Under the pieces are notes generated by a model. The model saw nothing but the letters and a program-made list of their open reading frames with translations, ran no database searches and was not told the DNA's origin. A stretch of DNA of 21,841 nucleotides from positions 1-21,841 of the forward strand of contig URPI01000020.1 of assembly GCA_900549705.1 (NCBI GenBank). The letters are read 5' to 3'. Shown here piece after piece: positions 1 to 6,269 of the stretch. A program made the position numbers and the translations under genes. The DNA is from an uncultured Eubacteriales bacterium (GTDB taxonomy: Bacteria > Bacillota > Clostridia > Oscillospirales > Oscillospiraceae). Each line of letters starts with the position of its first letter. The first letter of the stretch is position 1.

Positions 1-59
1 CCTCAGAGAGGGAGCCAAGGGCACTTCGTGCCAGCGGGCGGCTATGAGCCGCCCCTACG
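1..59. repeat. GC-rich intergenic palindromes at the left edge
   Basis: Two hairpins sit here. A short one has the stem GGCAC/GTGCC around 20-33. A stronger one has 8-base arms GGGCGGCT (36-43) and AGCCGCCC (47-54) and ends in CCTACG. The second has the same design as units at 5454-5472, 5580-5605, 21071-21092 and 21143-21161. The first 20 bases resemble a GAGGGAGCC-type repeat cut by the window edge. No gene is seen before position 185. Confidence 0.6.
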
Positions 60-117
60 ATGCAGCGGAAATCAAAGGCGAGTACCATTCAACAGGGCAC
101 TCTGTTGCGTGAGCTTC

Positions 118-137
118 GGGTCGCCAACCTGCGACCC
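118..137. repeat. Inverted repeat upstream of the ModE-like gene
   Basis: Perfect 7-base arms GGGTCGC (118-124) and GCGACCC (131-137) flank a 6-base loop, about 40 bases before the ribosome binding site of the next gene. It could be a leader hairpin or one more member of the intergenic palindromes. I could not match it to the molybdenum-cofactor riboswitch. Confidence 0.4.
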
Positions 138-184
138 ACAGGGGCGATGCAAAATCAGCAGATATCACAAACCAGGAGGTCAGG

Positions 185-520
185 ATGGAAGCAAAAACAA
201 AAATCATTTTTGTAGATGAAAACGGCGATAAATTCTTTGGCGAAGGCCCTTATCAGCTTTTGCTGGGGGTGGAGCGCACCGGCTCGCTGCGGTGCGCCGC
301 CATGGAAATGGGCATGGCCTATTCCAAAGCCATGAAGCTGGTGCGCCATGCCGAGGCGGCGCTGGGCTTCCCCCTGACCCAGCGTACTGTGGGCGGTGCC
401 AGCGGCGGCGGAAGCTGCCTGACACCCCAGGGAAAGGAGTGGATGAGCCGCTATGGAGATTATCGGGATGCCTGTGCCCAGGCCAACGCCCGGCTGTATC
501 TGGAATTCTTTCCGGGCTAG
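185..520 (+). CDS. ModE-type winged-helix regulator, DNA-binding domain only
   Basis: This 111-residue protein matches the N-terminal winged helix of ModE, the molybdate-responsive repressor. The pattern GPYQLLLGVERTGSLRCAA (residues 21-39), then GMAYSKAM (43-50), then a GG-x-SGGGS wing and LTPQGKEW is typical. The C-terminal molybdate-binding (MOP/TOBE) half of classical ModE is absent, as in many clostridial stand-alone versions, so it may bind DNA without sensing the oxyanion itself. AGGAGG at 174-179 lies 5 bases before the ATG. Its end overlaps the NTPase-MocA fusion gene, so the two are probably co-translated. The family call is firm; the targets are inferred from context to be molybdenum-cofactor or molybdoenzyme genes, possibly beyond the left edge. 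Confidence 0.85.
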   Translation: MEAKTKIIFVDENGDKFFGEGPYQLLLGVERTGSLRCAAMEMGMAYSKAMKLVRHAEAALGFPLTQRTVGGASGGGSCLTPQGKEWMSRYGDYRDACAQANARLYLEFFPG

Positions 521-1547
521 TGGGAAACGCCACCTGCTGCTCACCGGGGGCAGGGGCAGCGGAAAAACCACGCTGCTGAATGCCCTCTGCCCGGAACCGC
601 TGCCTGGGGTGACCACCTGGGCAGACCCGGGCAAGGCGGTGTATCTGCGGGAAGAATCCACCGGCAGGGAAACGGTGATTGGTCGCTTCGACCCCACGCT
701 CCCGGGGATGGAAACCAAAATGCAGCCGGTTCTTCCGGGACTGCAAGCCCTGGGGGTGGATGCCCTGGGGCGCTGCGTGCAGCATCCCAGTCCCTGGGTG
801 CGGGTGGACGAAATTGGCTATTTGGAGCTGAGCTGCCCGGAATATTGCCAGGCACTCCGGCAGCTGTTTGAAGAAAAGCAGGTGCTGGCGGCGGTGCGGA
901 AGCAGGATGCCCCCTTTCTGAGAGAGCTGCTGCAACGGCAGGATGTGTTCTCGGTGGATTTGGATAATCCCTATGGCAGCGCCGGATGTGTGATGATGGC
1001 ATCGGGGCTGGGCAGACGCTTCGGCGGCAGCAAGCTGATGGTGCCGTTTCTGGGAAAGCCGCTGCTATATTGGGCGCTGAGCGCCACGGAGGGGTTGTTT
1101 TCCCGGCGGGTGGTGGTAACCCGAAGCCGGGAAGCGGCAGCATTTTGCGCCGCTCTGGGGGCGGAGACGGTGGTTCACGATTATCCGGGGCGCAATGATA
1201 CGGTGCGGCTGGGGCTGGAAGCGGTGGGAAACGTGTCCCAGTGCCTGTTCTGCCCCGCCGACCAACCGCTGCTGTCTCGGCAAACGGTGGAATCCCTGCT
1301 GCTGTGCGGCCAAAACAGCCGGGGACGCATCTGGCGACCCTGCTTTCGGGGAACACCCGGTGCGCCGATATTGTTTTCCCGGGACTATTTTGATGAATTA
1401 AAGCATCTCCCCCAGGGAAAGGGCGGCGGCGTGGTGGCAGCTGGCCACGGAGAAAGCGTCCGAACCCTGCCGGTGGCAGACAAACGGGAACTATGGGACA
1501 TTGACACGCCGGAAAACCTGACGGAACTGGAGCAGACGATGAAATAA
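468..1547 (+). CDS. Fusion of THEP1-like P-loop NTPase and MocA-like molybdenum-cofactor nucleotidyltransferase
   Basis: Two domains are visible in 359 residues. Residues 25-165 carry a Walker A loop GGRGSGKTT (27-35) and the Walker B signature VDEIGYLEL (about 113-121), as in THEP1 nucleoside triphosphatases. Residues 170-359 carry the nucleotidyltransferase pattern ASGLGRRFGGSKL (about 178-190), GKPLL, PADQPLL, a GAPILF segment, a GKGGG loop and a C-terminal DIDTPENL, as in MocA/MobA enzymes that transfer CMP or GMP to molybdopterin. The start is uncertain. ATG 468 has GGAG nine bases upstream and overlaps the ModE-like gene by 53 bases; ATG 453 is also possible but has poorer spacing. The likely job is maturation of the cytosine-dinucleotide cofactor of a molybdenum hydroxylase, with the NTPase half as a helper of unknown role. 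The domain calls are strong; the exact nucleotide and acceptor are inference. Confidence 0.82.
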   Translation: MPVPRPTPGCIWNSFRASGKRHLLLTGGRGSGKTTLLNALCPEPLPGVTTWADPGKAVYLREESTGRETVIGRFDPTLPGMETKMQPVLPGLQALGVDALGRCVQHPSPWVRVDEIGYLELSCPEYCQALRQLFEEKQVLAAVRKQDAPFLRELLQRQDVFSVDLDNPYGSAGCVMMASGLGRRFGGSKLMVPFLGKPLLYWALSATEGLFSRRVVVTRSREAAAFCAALGAETVVHDYPGRNDTVRLGLEAVGNVSQCLFCPADQPLLSRQTVESLLLCGQNSRGRIWRPCFRGTPGAPILFSRDYFDELKHLPQGKGGGVVAAGHGESVRTLPVADKRELWDIDTPENLTELEQTMK

Positions 1548-1678
1548 AATGAACGCATTTTGTAAATGCAGAGATGAAAAAACAGAAAATCTCCAACGGA
1601 GAAACCGAAAATGTTGAATGAATACAAATTTGGAAAAAACAGACAAAATACAATACAAATTTTCGGCCAACAATACCA

Positions 1679-1708
1679 TTGACTTTTAACGGTGGAATCG
1701 CATATGAT
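1679..1708 (+). promoter_or_regulatory. Sigma-A promoter of the GntR-type regulator
   Basis: TTGACT (1679-1684) and TATGAT (1703-1708) are separated by 18 bases, about 110 bases before the chosen start codon. The upstream stretch 1548-1678 is AT-rich and non-coding. Confidence 0.65.
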
Positions 1709-1722
1709 AGGCGCAACGGAAT

Positions 1723-1745
1723 GTCGGAATGCAATTGGTTCCGAC
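1723..1745. promoter_or_regulatory. Candidate operator for autoregulation
   Basis: Perfect 7-base arms GTCGGAA (1723-1729) and TTCCGAC (1739-1745) flank a 9-base spacer. The site lies in the early transcribed region just after the -10 box, where a dimeric repressor would block transcription. Binding by the GntR-type product is inferred. Confidence 0.4.
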
Positions 1746-1818
1746 GAAATCCACCCAATGCAGGCGGAGAAAACCGGTCTGCGCGAAATTCTTTTACATA
1801 GGATTGGAGCGGATGCCC

Positions 1819-2847
1819 ATGGCTGTAAAGTATCAATTGATTGCGAAGGAGCTGGAAGTGATGCTGCTCTCCGGCAAGGGCGGCGGGAAGCTGCCCACAG
1901 AGGTAGAGCTGTGCCAGCAGTATGGATGCAGCCGTCAGACGGTTCGGTCTGCCCTGAGCGTTTTGCAGGAAAAGGGGCTGATTGTGCGGCGGCAGGGCAG
2001 CGGATCCTATCCCATCAGGCTGCCTCATAAGTCCAGCCGCCAGATGGTGATGCTTCTGAAGGAACAGGAGACAGCAAGGGCTGCCGACTTGGTGCGAAAA
2101 GCGAGAGAGGCGGCGGACGCGGTGGGATGCAGCCTGGTGTGTCTGGAAACCCACGGAAGCCACGAGGAGGAGCGTAAGCACCTGCAAGCGCTGCTTCAGC
2201 ATCGCCCGGTCGGGGTGATTGTGGAGCCAATTGAGGATGTGATGGGCAGCCCAAATCAAGAGCTGCTGCAAGCGCTGCGTGCCGGCGGTGTACCCCTTGT
2301 CTATTTGGGTGGCCGCTACGACAGCCTGAGCCCTTGCGTTTCCGGGGACGAGGCAGAGGGCGGATGTTTGCTTGCATCCTATTTGGCAGGGGTGGGACAC
2401 CGCAGAATTGCAGCCATTCTGAAATGGGATGACTCCAAGGGCATCCAACGATTTCACGGTCTTGCCCAGGGGGCAGAGAAGGCCGGAATTTTGTTCCGAC
2501 CGGAAAACTGTATGTGGTATTCCGGTGCAGAACTGTGCCGCCTGATGGATGGAGATAATCGGTCAATGCAGCGCTTTTTGCGGGAATACCGGGGCGACAG
2601 CACGGCGGTGGTCTGCTTTGACGATGCGGTAGCATCCCGGGTGCAGCGTTACCTGCACCAGCATCAGGAGGAGCTTGCACTGGTTAGCTTTGAGAGCGGG
2701 GCAAAGGATTCCACCATCGTCGGCCTGGAGCTGTGCAATTCTCTGGCTGCCACGGCGGTGAATATGCTGGCAGAGCAGATGACCACCGGAAAGCCTGCTG
2801 CATCCAGAACGATTCCCTGGACGCTGAACCTGCGCCAAAGCGGCTGA
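1819..2847 (+). CDS. GntR-family regulator with LacI-type sugar-sensing domain (AraR-like)
   Basis: The 342-residue protein begins with a GntR winged helix: YQLIAKELE, then LPTEVELCQQYGCSRQTVRS around residues 29-48, then LQEKGLIVRRQGSGSYP. It continues with a periplasmic-binding-protein fold of the LacI/GalR type (about 78-342), with GVIVEP, GGVPLVYLGG, a GVGHRRIAAI segment and VVCFDD. This GntR-LacI layout is that of AraR, which releases DNA on binding a sugar. The start at 1819 is preferred because GGAG lies nine bases upstream; the reading frame stays open further up but without a binding site. No sugar gene follows on the same strand, so the ligand is unknown. Control of the nearby GH2 or GH3 genes is possible but unproven. 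Confidence 0.85.
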   Translation: MAVKYQLIAKELEVMLLSGKGGGKLPTEVELCQQYGCSRQTVRSALSVLQEKGLIVRRQGSGSYPIRLPHKSSRQMVMLLKEQETARAADLVRKAREAADAVGCSLVCLETHGSHEEERKHLQALLQHRPVGVIVEPIEDVMGSPNQELLQALRAGGVPLVYLGGRYDSLSPCVSGDEAEGGCLLASYLAGVGHRRIAAILKWDDSKGIQRFHGLAQGAEKAGILFRPENCMWYSGAELCRLMDGDNRSMQRFLREYRGDSTAVVCFDDAVASRVQRYLHQHQEELALVSFESGAKDSTIVGLELCNSLAATAVNMLAEQMTTGKPAASRTIPWTLNLRQSG

Positions 2848-2865
2848 CGAAGAAATGGAAAGAGA

Positions 2866-2893
2866 AAACCCGTGGCCTTTCGGTCACGGGTTT
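2866..2893. terminator. Bidirectional rho-independent terminator
   Basis: Arms AAACCCGTG (2866-2874) and CACGGGTTT (2885-2893) enclose a 10-base loop. On the + strand a short T run follows; on the minus strand the hairpin is followed by TTTTCTCTTT. It lies between the convergent regulator and glycyl-tRNA synthetase genes and can serve both. Confidence 0.8.
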
Positions 2894-2910
2894 ATTGCAA
2901 CTCAGGAAAA

Positions 2911-4338
2911 TCAGAAATCGCACTTCTTGGCGATGTATTCCTTCAGCTCGCTGATGGGAATACGCACCTGCTCCATGGTGTCACGGTCACGGACGGTGAC
3001 GCAGTTGTCGGCAGGGGTGTTCTCGTCGCCAATGGTCTGGAAGTCCACGGTGATGCACAGGGGGGTGCCGATTTCATCCTCCCGGCGGTAACGCTTGCCG
3101 ATGGAGCCGGCATCGTCGAAGTCCACCATGAAGTCATGCTGTAGGCTCTTGTAGATTTCCTCGGCCTTGGGGCTGAGCTTCTTGGACAGGGGCAGCACGG
3201 CAGCCTTGAAGGGAGCCAGAGCGGGGTGCAGGTGCAGCACGGTGCGGATGTCGGGGTTGCCCTTCTTGTCCTGACCCACAACTTCCTCGTCGTAAGCTTC
3301 GCACAGGAAGGCCAGCGCCACGCGGTCGCAGCCCAGGCTCGGCTCGATGACATAGGGGATATAGTGCTCGTTCTTCTCTTGGTCGAAGTATTCCAGGCTC
3401 TTGCCGCTGGCCTCCTGGTGGCGGCCCAGGTCATAGTTGGTGCGGTCGGCAATGCCCCACAGCTCACCCCAGCCGCTGCCGAAGGGGAACTGATACTCAA
3501 TGTCGGTGGTGGCGCGGGAGTAGAAGGCCAGCTCGGCAGGCTCATGGTCACGCAGACGCAGGCTGTCCTCCTTGATGCCCAGGCTCAACAGCCAGTTCTT
3601 GCAGAAGTCCTTCCAGTAGGCAAACCATTCCAGGTCGCTGCCCGGCTGGCAGAAGAACTCGCACTCCATCTGCTCAAATTCCCGGGTACGGAAGGTGAAG
3701 TTGCCCGGGGTGATCTCGTTGCGGAAGGCCTTGCCCACCTGGCAAACGCCGAAGGGCAGCTTGCGGCGGGTGGTGCGCTGGATGTTGGCGAAGTTGACGA
3801 AGATGCCCTGTGCGGTTTCGGGACGCAGATACACCGTGGAGGAGGAGTCCTCGGTCACGCCAATCTGGGTCTTGAACATCAGGTTAAACTTGCGGATGGG
3901 GGTGAAGTTGTGCTTGCCGCAGTTGGGGCAGACCACTTCCTCGTGGGAAGCAACGAAAGCGTCCATCTCCTCAAAGCTCATGGCATCCACGTTGACAGCC
4001 TTACCGGCCTCGCAGGCCTCAATCAGCTTGTCGGCGCGCTGACGGGAGCCGCAGCCCTTGCAGTCCACCAGAGGGTCGGAGAAATTGCCCACATGACCGG
4101 TGGTGACCCAGGTGGTGGGGTTCATGAGAATGGCGGCATCCAGACCCACGTTATACTCGGATTCCTGGACGAACTTTTTCAGCCATGCCTTTTTCACGTT
4201 GTTCTTGAATTCCACACCCAGAGGGCCGTAGTCCCAGGCGTTGGCAAGACCGCCGTAAATCTCGGAACCGGCATAGACATAGCCACGGTTCTTGCAGAGA
4301 TTCACAATCATATCCAGTGTTTTTTCGCTGTTCTTCAT
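2911..4338 (-). CDS. glyQS: Glycyl-tRNA synthetase, single-chain (alpha2) type
   Basis: The enzyme charges tRNA-Gly with glycine in the cytoplasm. The 475 residues fit the eukaryote-like dimeric class II form used by many Firmicutes. Visible features are AWDYGPLG (34-41), a zinc-binding pair CKGC (93-96) and CPNC (137-140), LRPETAQGIF (171-180), class II motif 2 with FRNEITP (from 205) and motif 3 GCDRVALAFL. The frame is open to 4416, but the ATG at 4338 is chosen because AGGAGG lies six bases upstream and homologues begin near here. It follows the acyltransferase gene on the same strand but has its own promoter. No T-box leader is present, which is unusual for a clostridial synthetase gene but not unknown. 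Confidence 0.97.
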   Translation of the reverse strand: MKNSEKTLDMIVNLCKNRGYVYAGSEIYGGLANAWDYGPLGVEFKNNVKKAWLKKFVQESEYNVGLDAAILMNPTTWVTTGHVGNFSDPLVDCKGCGSRQRADKLIEACEAGKAVNVDAMSFEEMDAFVASHEEVVCPNCGKHNFTPIRKFNLMFKTQIGVTEDSSSTVYLRPETAQGIFVNFANIQRTTRRKLPFGVCQVGKAFRNEITPGNFTFRTREFEQMECEFFCQPGSDLEWFAYWKDFCKNWLLSLGIKEDSLRLRDHEPAELAFYSRATTDIEYQFPFGSGWGELWGIADRTNYDLGRHQEASGKSLEYFDQEKNEHYIPYVIEPSLGCDRVALAFLCEAYDEEVVGQDKKGNPDIRTVLHLHPALAPFKAAVLPLSKKLSPKAEEIYKSLQHDFMVDFDDAGSIGKRYRREDEIGTPLCITVDFQTIGDENTPADNCVTVRDRDTMEQVRIPISELKEYIAKKCDF

Positions 4339-4414
4339 TTCATATCCTCCTGCGTTCGTGTCGTGTATGGACGGGCGGCTTGTGCCGCCGCGGTAAAAGT
4401 TACATAGCTCTGCC

Positions 4415-4443
4415 ATTATACGTTAAAAATCCATATAAATCAA
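4415..4443 (-). promoter_or_regulatory. Promoter of glyQS
   Basis: On the minus strand, TTGATT (4443-4438) and TATAAT (4420-4415) are 17 bases apart. The -35 box overlaps the TGA stop codon of the upstream acyltransferase. The leader is only about 70 bases and contains a GC-rich hairpin with arms GGCGGC (4374-4379) and GCCGCC (4384-4389). Confidence 0.8.
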
Positions 4444-5285
4444 GGATTTTCTGTTTCTGTAGGTGCATAATCCGACCCCAGGTCTGCTGACATCATTTGG
4501 TAAATCTGTTCACCGATGTCAGTGGCGGTGCGTCCCTCCATCTGCTCGGGGGTGATGACATCCAGCAGATGCAGCTCAATGGGCGTGGAATGCAGGTGCT
4601 TGATGTTGACCTTCACCTGATCCGTCCCCTGAAGGGTGCATACCACAATGGGCACCTTGGCCTTGGTGGCAATTTTCAGCGCACCGCTGCGGAAATGCAG
4701 CAGGTGGTGACTTTTGCTGATGTAGCCCTCGGGGAACACGGCAATGGACACCTCGTCCTCCTTGAGCAGCTGGATGCACTTGAGGATGGTTTTCAGCGCC
4801 TCCCGGTCATTTTCCCGGTTAATCAGCTGCGCCATGAGCTTGTGCATCAGCTTGCCGATGATGAACATATCGTCATTTTCCTTTTTGGAAATGAAGGCCA
4901 GCTGACTCTGCTGGAAATAGTTGTACAGCACCACCGGATCCAGATGGGACAGGTGGTTGCACACCAGCAGGAAGCGCCCCTGTGTGGGGGTTTTCTCCAA
5001 TCCCTGGGTGTGTACCTTCATCCGCAGGATGGAATCAATGGCCTCAACGTACAAATAGGTTACTTTTCGGAAAAAGGGGTCGTCATGCTCCTGCGGGACG
5101 GACGTGTCAATGCGGCGGGTGATGAGCCATAAAAACAGAACTGCCAGCACCACCATGAGCACAAAGCTGCCCACAAAGGAAAGGGGCAGCACCCACAGCC
5201 ACGCAAGACAGGGTACGCCCACCGTCCAAAAGCTGATTCCCAGTGCAATCAAAAGCGAAAGCACCAGCGCGATGGTCAATAACAT
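4440..5285 (-). CDS. 1-acyl-sn-glycerol-3-phosphate acyltransferase-like membrane protein (PlsC family)
   Basis: The protein has 281 residues. Two hydrophobic helices (about 2-20 and 25-56) are followed by a PlsC domain with the catalytic H-x4-D motif NHLSHLD (His111, Asp116) and the glycerol-phosphate-binding FPEG motif (184-187). The expected reaction is transfer of an acyl chain to lysophosphatidate on the inner face of the membrane during phospholipid synthesis. The N-terminal membrane part is longer than in minimal PlsC proteins, so another lysolipid acceptor is possible. The ATG at 5285 has GGAGGA five bases upstream; the open frame upstream lacks a binding site. It has its own promoter. 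No terminator separates it from glyQS, so read-through into glyQS is likely. Confidence 0.88.
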   Translation of the reverse strand: MLLTIALVLSLLIALGISFWTVGVPCLAWLWVLPLSFVGSFVLMVVLAVLFLWLITRRIDTSVPQEHDDPFFRKVTYLYVEAIDSILRMKVHTQGLEKTPTQGRFLLVCNHLSHLDPVVLYNYFQQSQLAFISKKENDDMFIIGKLMHKLMAQLINRENDREALKTILKCIQLLKEDEVSIAVFPEGYISKSHHLLHFRSGALKIATKAKVPIVVCTLQGTDQVKVNIKHLHSTPIELHLLDVITPEQMEGRTATDIGEQIYQMMSADLGSDYAPTETENP

Positions 5286-5347
5286 GGTATTCCTCCAATT
5301 GATTTTCTGCATGGTTGCAGTTTTTTCAAAATTTGCGTTTAAATAAC

Positions 5348-5376
5348 AGTATACTCCATTCACACAATAAAAACAA
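5348..5376 (-). promoter_or_regulatory. Promoter of the PlsC-like gene
   Basis: On the minus strand TTGTTT (5376-5371) and TATACT (5353-5348) are separated by 17 bases, in an AT-rich stretch about 60 bases before the start codon. Confidence 0.65.
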
Positions 5377-5399
5377 GGGGAAAAAATATTGCAGCGCTC

Positions 5400-5533
5400 T
5401 GTAGGGGTCGACTAGTAGTCGACCCGTCGGCGGCTTTGCCGCCGCAGTTGTAGGGGCGGCTACCAGCCGCCCGTAGCGAAAAGCACCCTTCGTGGTGCCT
5501 TTTCGCCGGGTCGACTGCTAGTCGACCCCTACA
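5400..5533. repeat. 134-bp nested palindromic intergenic element
   Basis: Outer arms of 27 bases (5400-5426 and 5507-5533) are inverted copies with one mismatch; each contains GTAGGGGTCGAC or its complement and is itself a small palindrome. Inside are three more hairpins: CGGCGGC/GCCGCCG (5428-5444), GGGCGGCT/AGCCGCCC (5454-5472), and a stem GCGAAAAGCACC with GGTGCCTTTTCGC (5476-5506, one bulge). No convincing gene is encoded. The design suggests REP- or MITE-like units inserted into one another. Confidence 0.75.
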
Positions 5534-5579
5534 GTGGGTTGTACCATCCATCCGGGTGCTTCCTAAAATCAGGGGTTGC

Positions 5580-5605
5580 GGGCGGATGCTATCCGCCCCT
5601 ACGGT
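5580..5605. repeat. Short palindrome of the TAGGGGCGG family
   Basis: Arms GGGCGGAT (5580-5587) and ATCCGCCC (5591-5598) are followed by CTACGG. The size and tail match the units at 36-59, 5454-5472 and 21071-21161. Confidence 0.6.
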
Positions 5606-5619
5606 TGGCGTATGCAAAG

Positions 5620-5673
5620 CGGTTTTTGAGTGGTAACGAACCGGGCGGGTCAGGGAACCTGCGTATCGGTACA
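5620..5673. repeat. Copy 1 of a dispersed repeat (also at 14201 and 14282)
   Basis: It starts CGGTTTTTGAG, carries the core ACCGGGCGGGTCAG and ends with CGTAT-CGGTACA, and matches the two tandem copies near 14201-14351. The similarity is visible at the base level, so it is a DNA repeat; the small reading frames crossing it are probably not genes. Confidence 0.65.
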
Positions 5674-5737
5674 GCCTTCGTGCGTCACTGTCCGGCGGCA
5701 CTGCCGCCATATTCCAAAAATAATCTTAAAATTACTA

Positions 5738-5766
5738 TTGACAATCACGTGACCATGTGATATTAT
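5738..5766 (+). promoter_or_regulatory. Promoter of the nfeD-stomatin operon, with palindrome between the boxes
   Basis: TTGACA (5738-5743) and TATTAT (5761-5766) are 17 bases apart, a near-consensus sigma-A promoter. The spacer holds an imperfect palindrome, ATCACGTG facing CATGTGAT (5744-5761), where a repressor could bind. Confidence 0.8.
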
Positions 5767-5798
5767 CATTTCATCAAAGAAAACAGGAGGTGGAAACA

Positions 5799-6245
5799 AT
5801 GTTCGGTTCGCCGATTTTCCTATGGCTGGCGCTGTTCGTGGTGTTTCTGATTGTGGAAGCAGGGACGGTGGCGCTGGTGAGCATCTGGTTCGCGCTGGGT
5901 GCATTGGCAGCCCTGGTATCTTGTGTCCTGGGGGCGGAAATGTGGCTCCAGATAACGGTGTTCCTGGTGGTTTCCCTGGTGCTGCTGGCGCTGCTGTGGA
6001 AGCGGGTGCGCAGCAAGCTCACCACCACGAAAACCAATGTGGACAGCGTGATTGGTGCCGAGGGCTATGTCACCGAGGCCATCGACAATCTCAGCTACAC
6101 CGGCCGGGTCAAGCTGGGCGGCATCACTTGGGCAGCCCGGAGTACATCCGGCGCGGGGATTCCGGTGGGAACGCTCGTGAAGGTGGAGCGCATTGAGGGC
6201 GTTAAGGTCTTTGTCTCCCCGGCAGAGGTTGCCTGTAAACAATAA
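5799..6245 (+). CDS. NfeD-like membrane protein
   Basis: This 148-residue protein has three closely spaced hydrophobic helices (about 4-24, 27-45 and 47-66) followed by a soluble OB-fold-like NfeD domain. The domain includes GAEGYVTEAI, a GRVKLGGITWAARS segment and VGTLVKVERIEGVKVFV. This is the short NfeD form that pairs with SPFH proteins; such pairs organise membrane microdomains and are often linked to membrane-protein quality control or envelope stress. AGGAGG at 5785-5790 lies 8 bases before the ATG. The SPFH partner begins 24 bases after its stop, as expected for the conserved pair. The exact role is not known. Confidence 0.9.
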   Translation: MFGSPIFLWLALFVVFLIVEAGTVALVSIWFALGALAALVSCVLGAEMWLQITVFLVVSLVLLALLWKRVRSKLTTTKTNVDSVIGAEGYVTEAIDNLSYTGRVKLGGITWAARSTSGAGIPVGTLVKVERIEGVKVFVSPAEVACKQ

Positions 6246-6269
6246 ACATATTTTAGGAGGTAAAAAACA

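Noticed and set aside
100..180. Molybdenum-cofactor riboswitch upstream of the ModE-like gene
   Set aside because: There is a hairpin, but the conserved motif architecture could not be recognised and the space is short. A covariance-model search would decide.
1555..1569. Terminator after the fusion gene (GCATTT/AAATGC)
   Set aside because: The stem is short and AT-rich and no T run follows.
541..2457. A 638-residue open frame on the minus strand
   Set aside because: It is antisense to the NTPase-MocA and GntR genes, runs through their promoter gap and has no recognisable domain.
3226..4407. A 393-residue open frame opposite glyQS
   Set aside because: It is a shadow of a gene with confident synthetase motifs.
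4339..4414. T-box leader for glyQS
   Set aside because: The leader is about 70 bases and lacks the conserved AGGGTGG-type T-box sequence.
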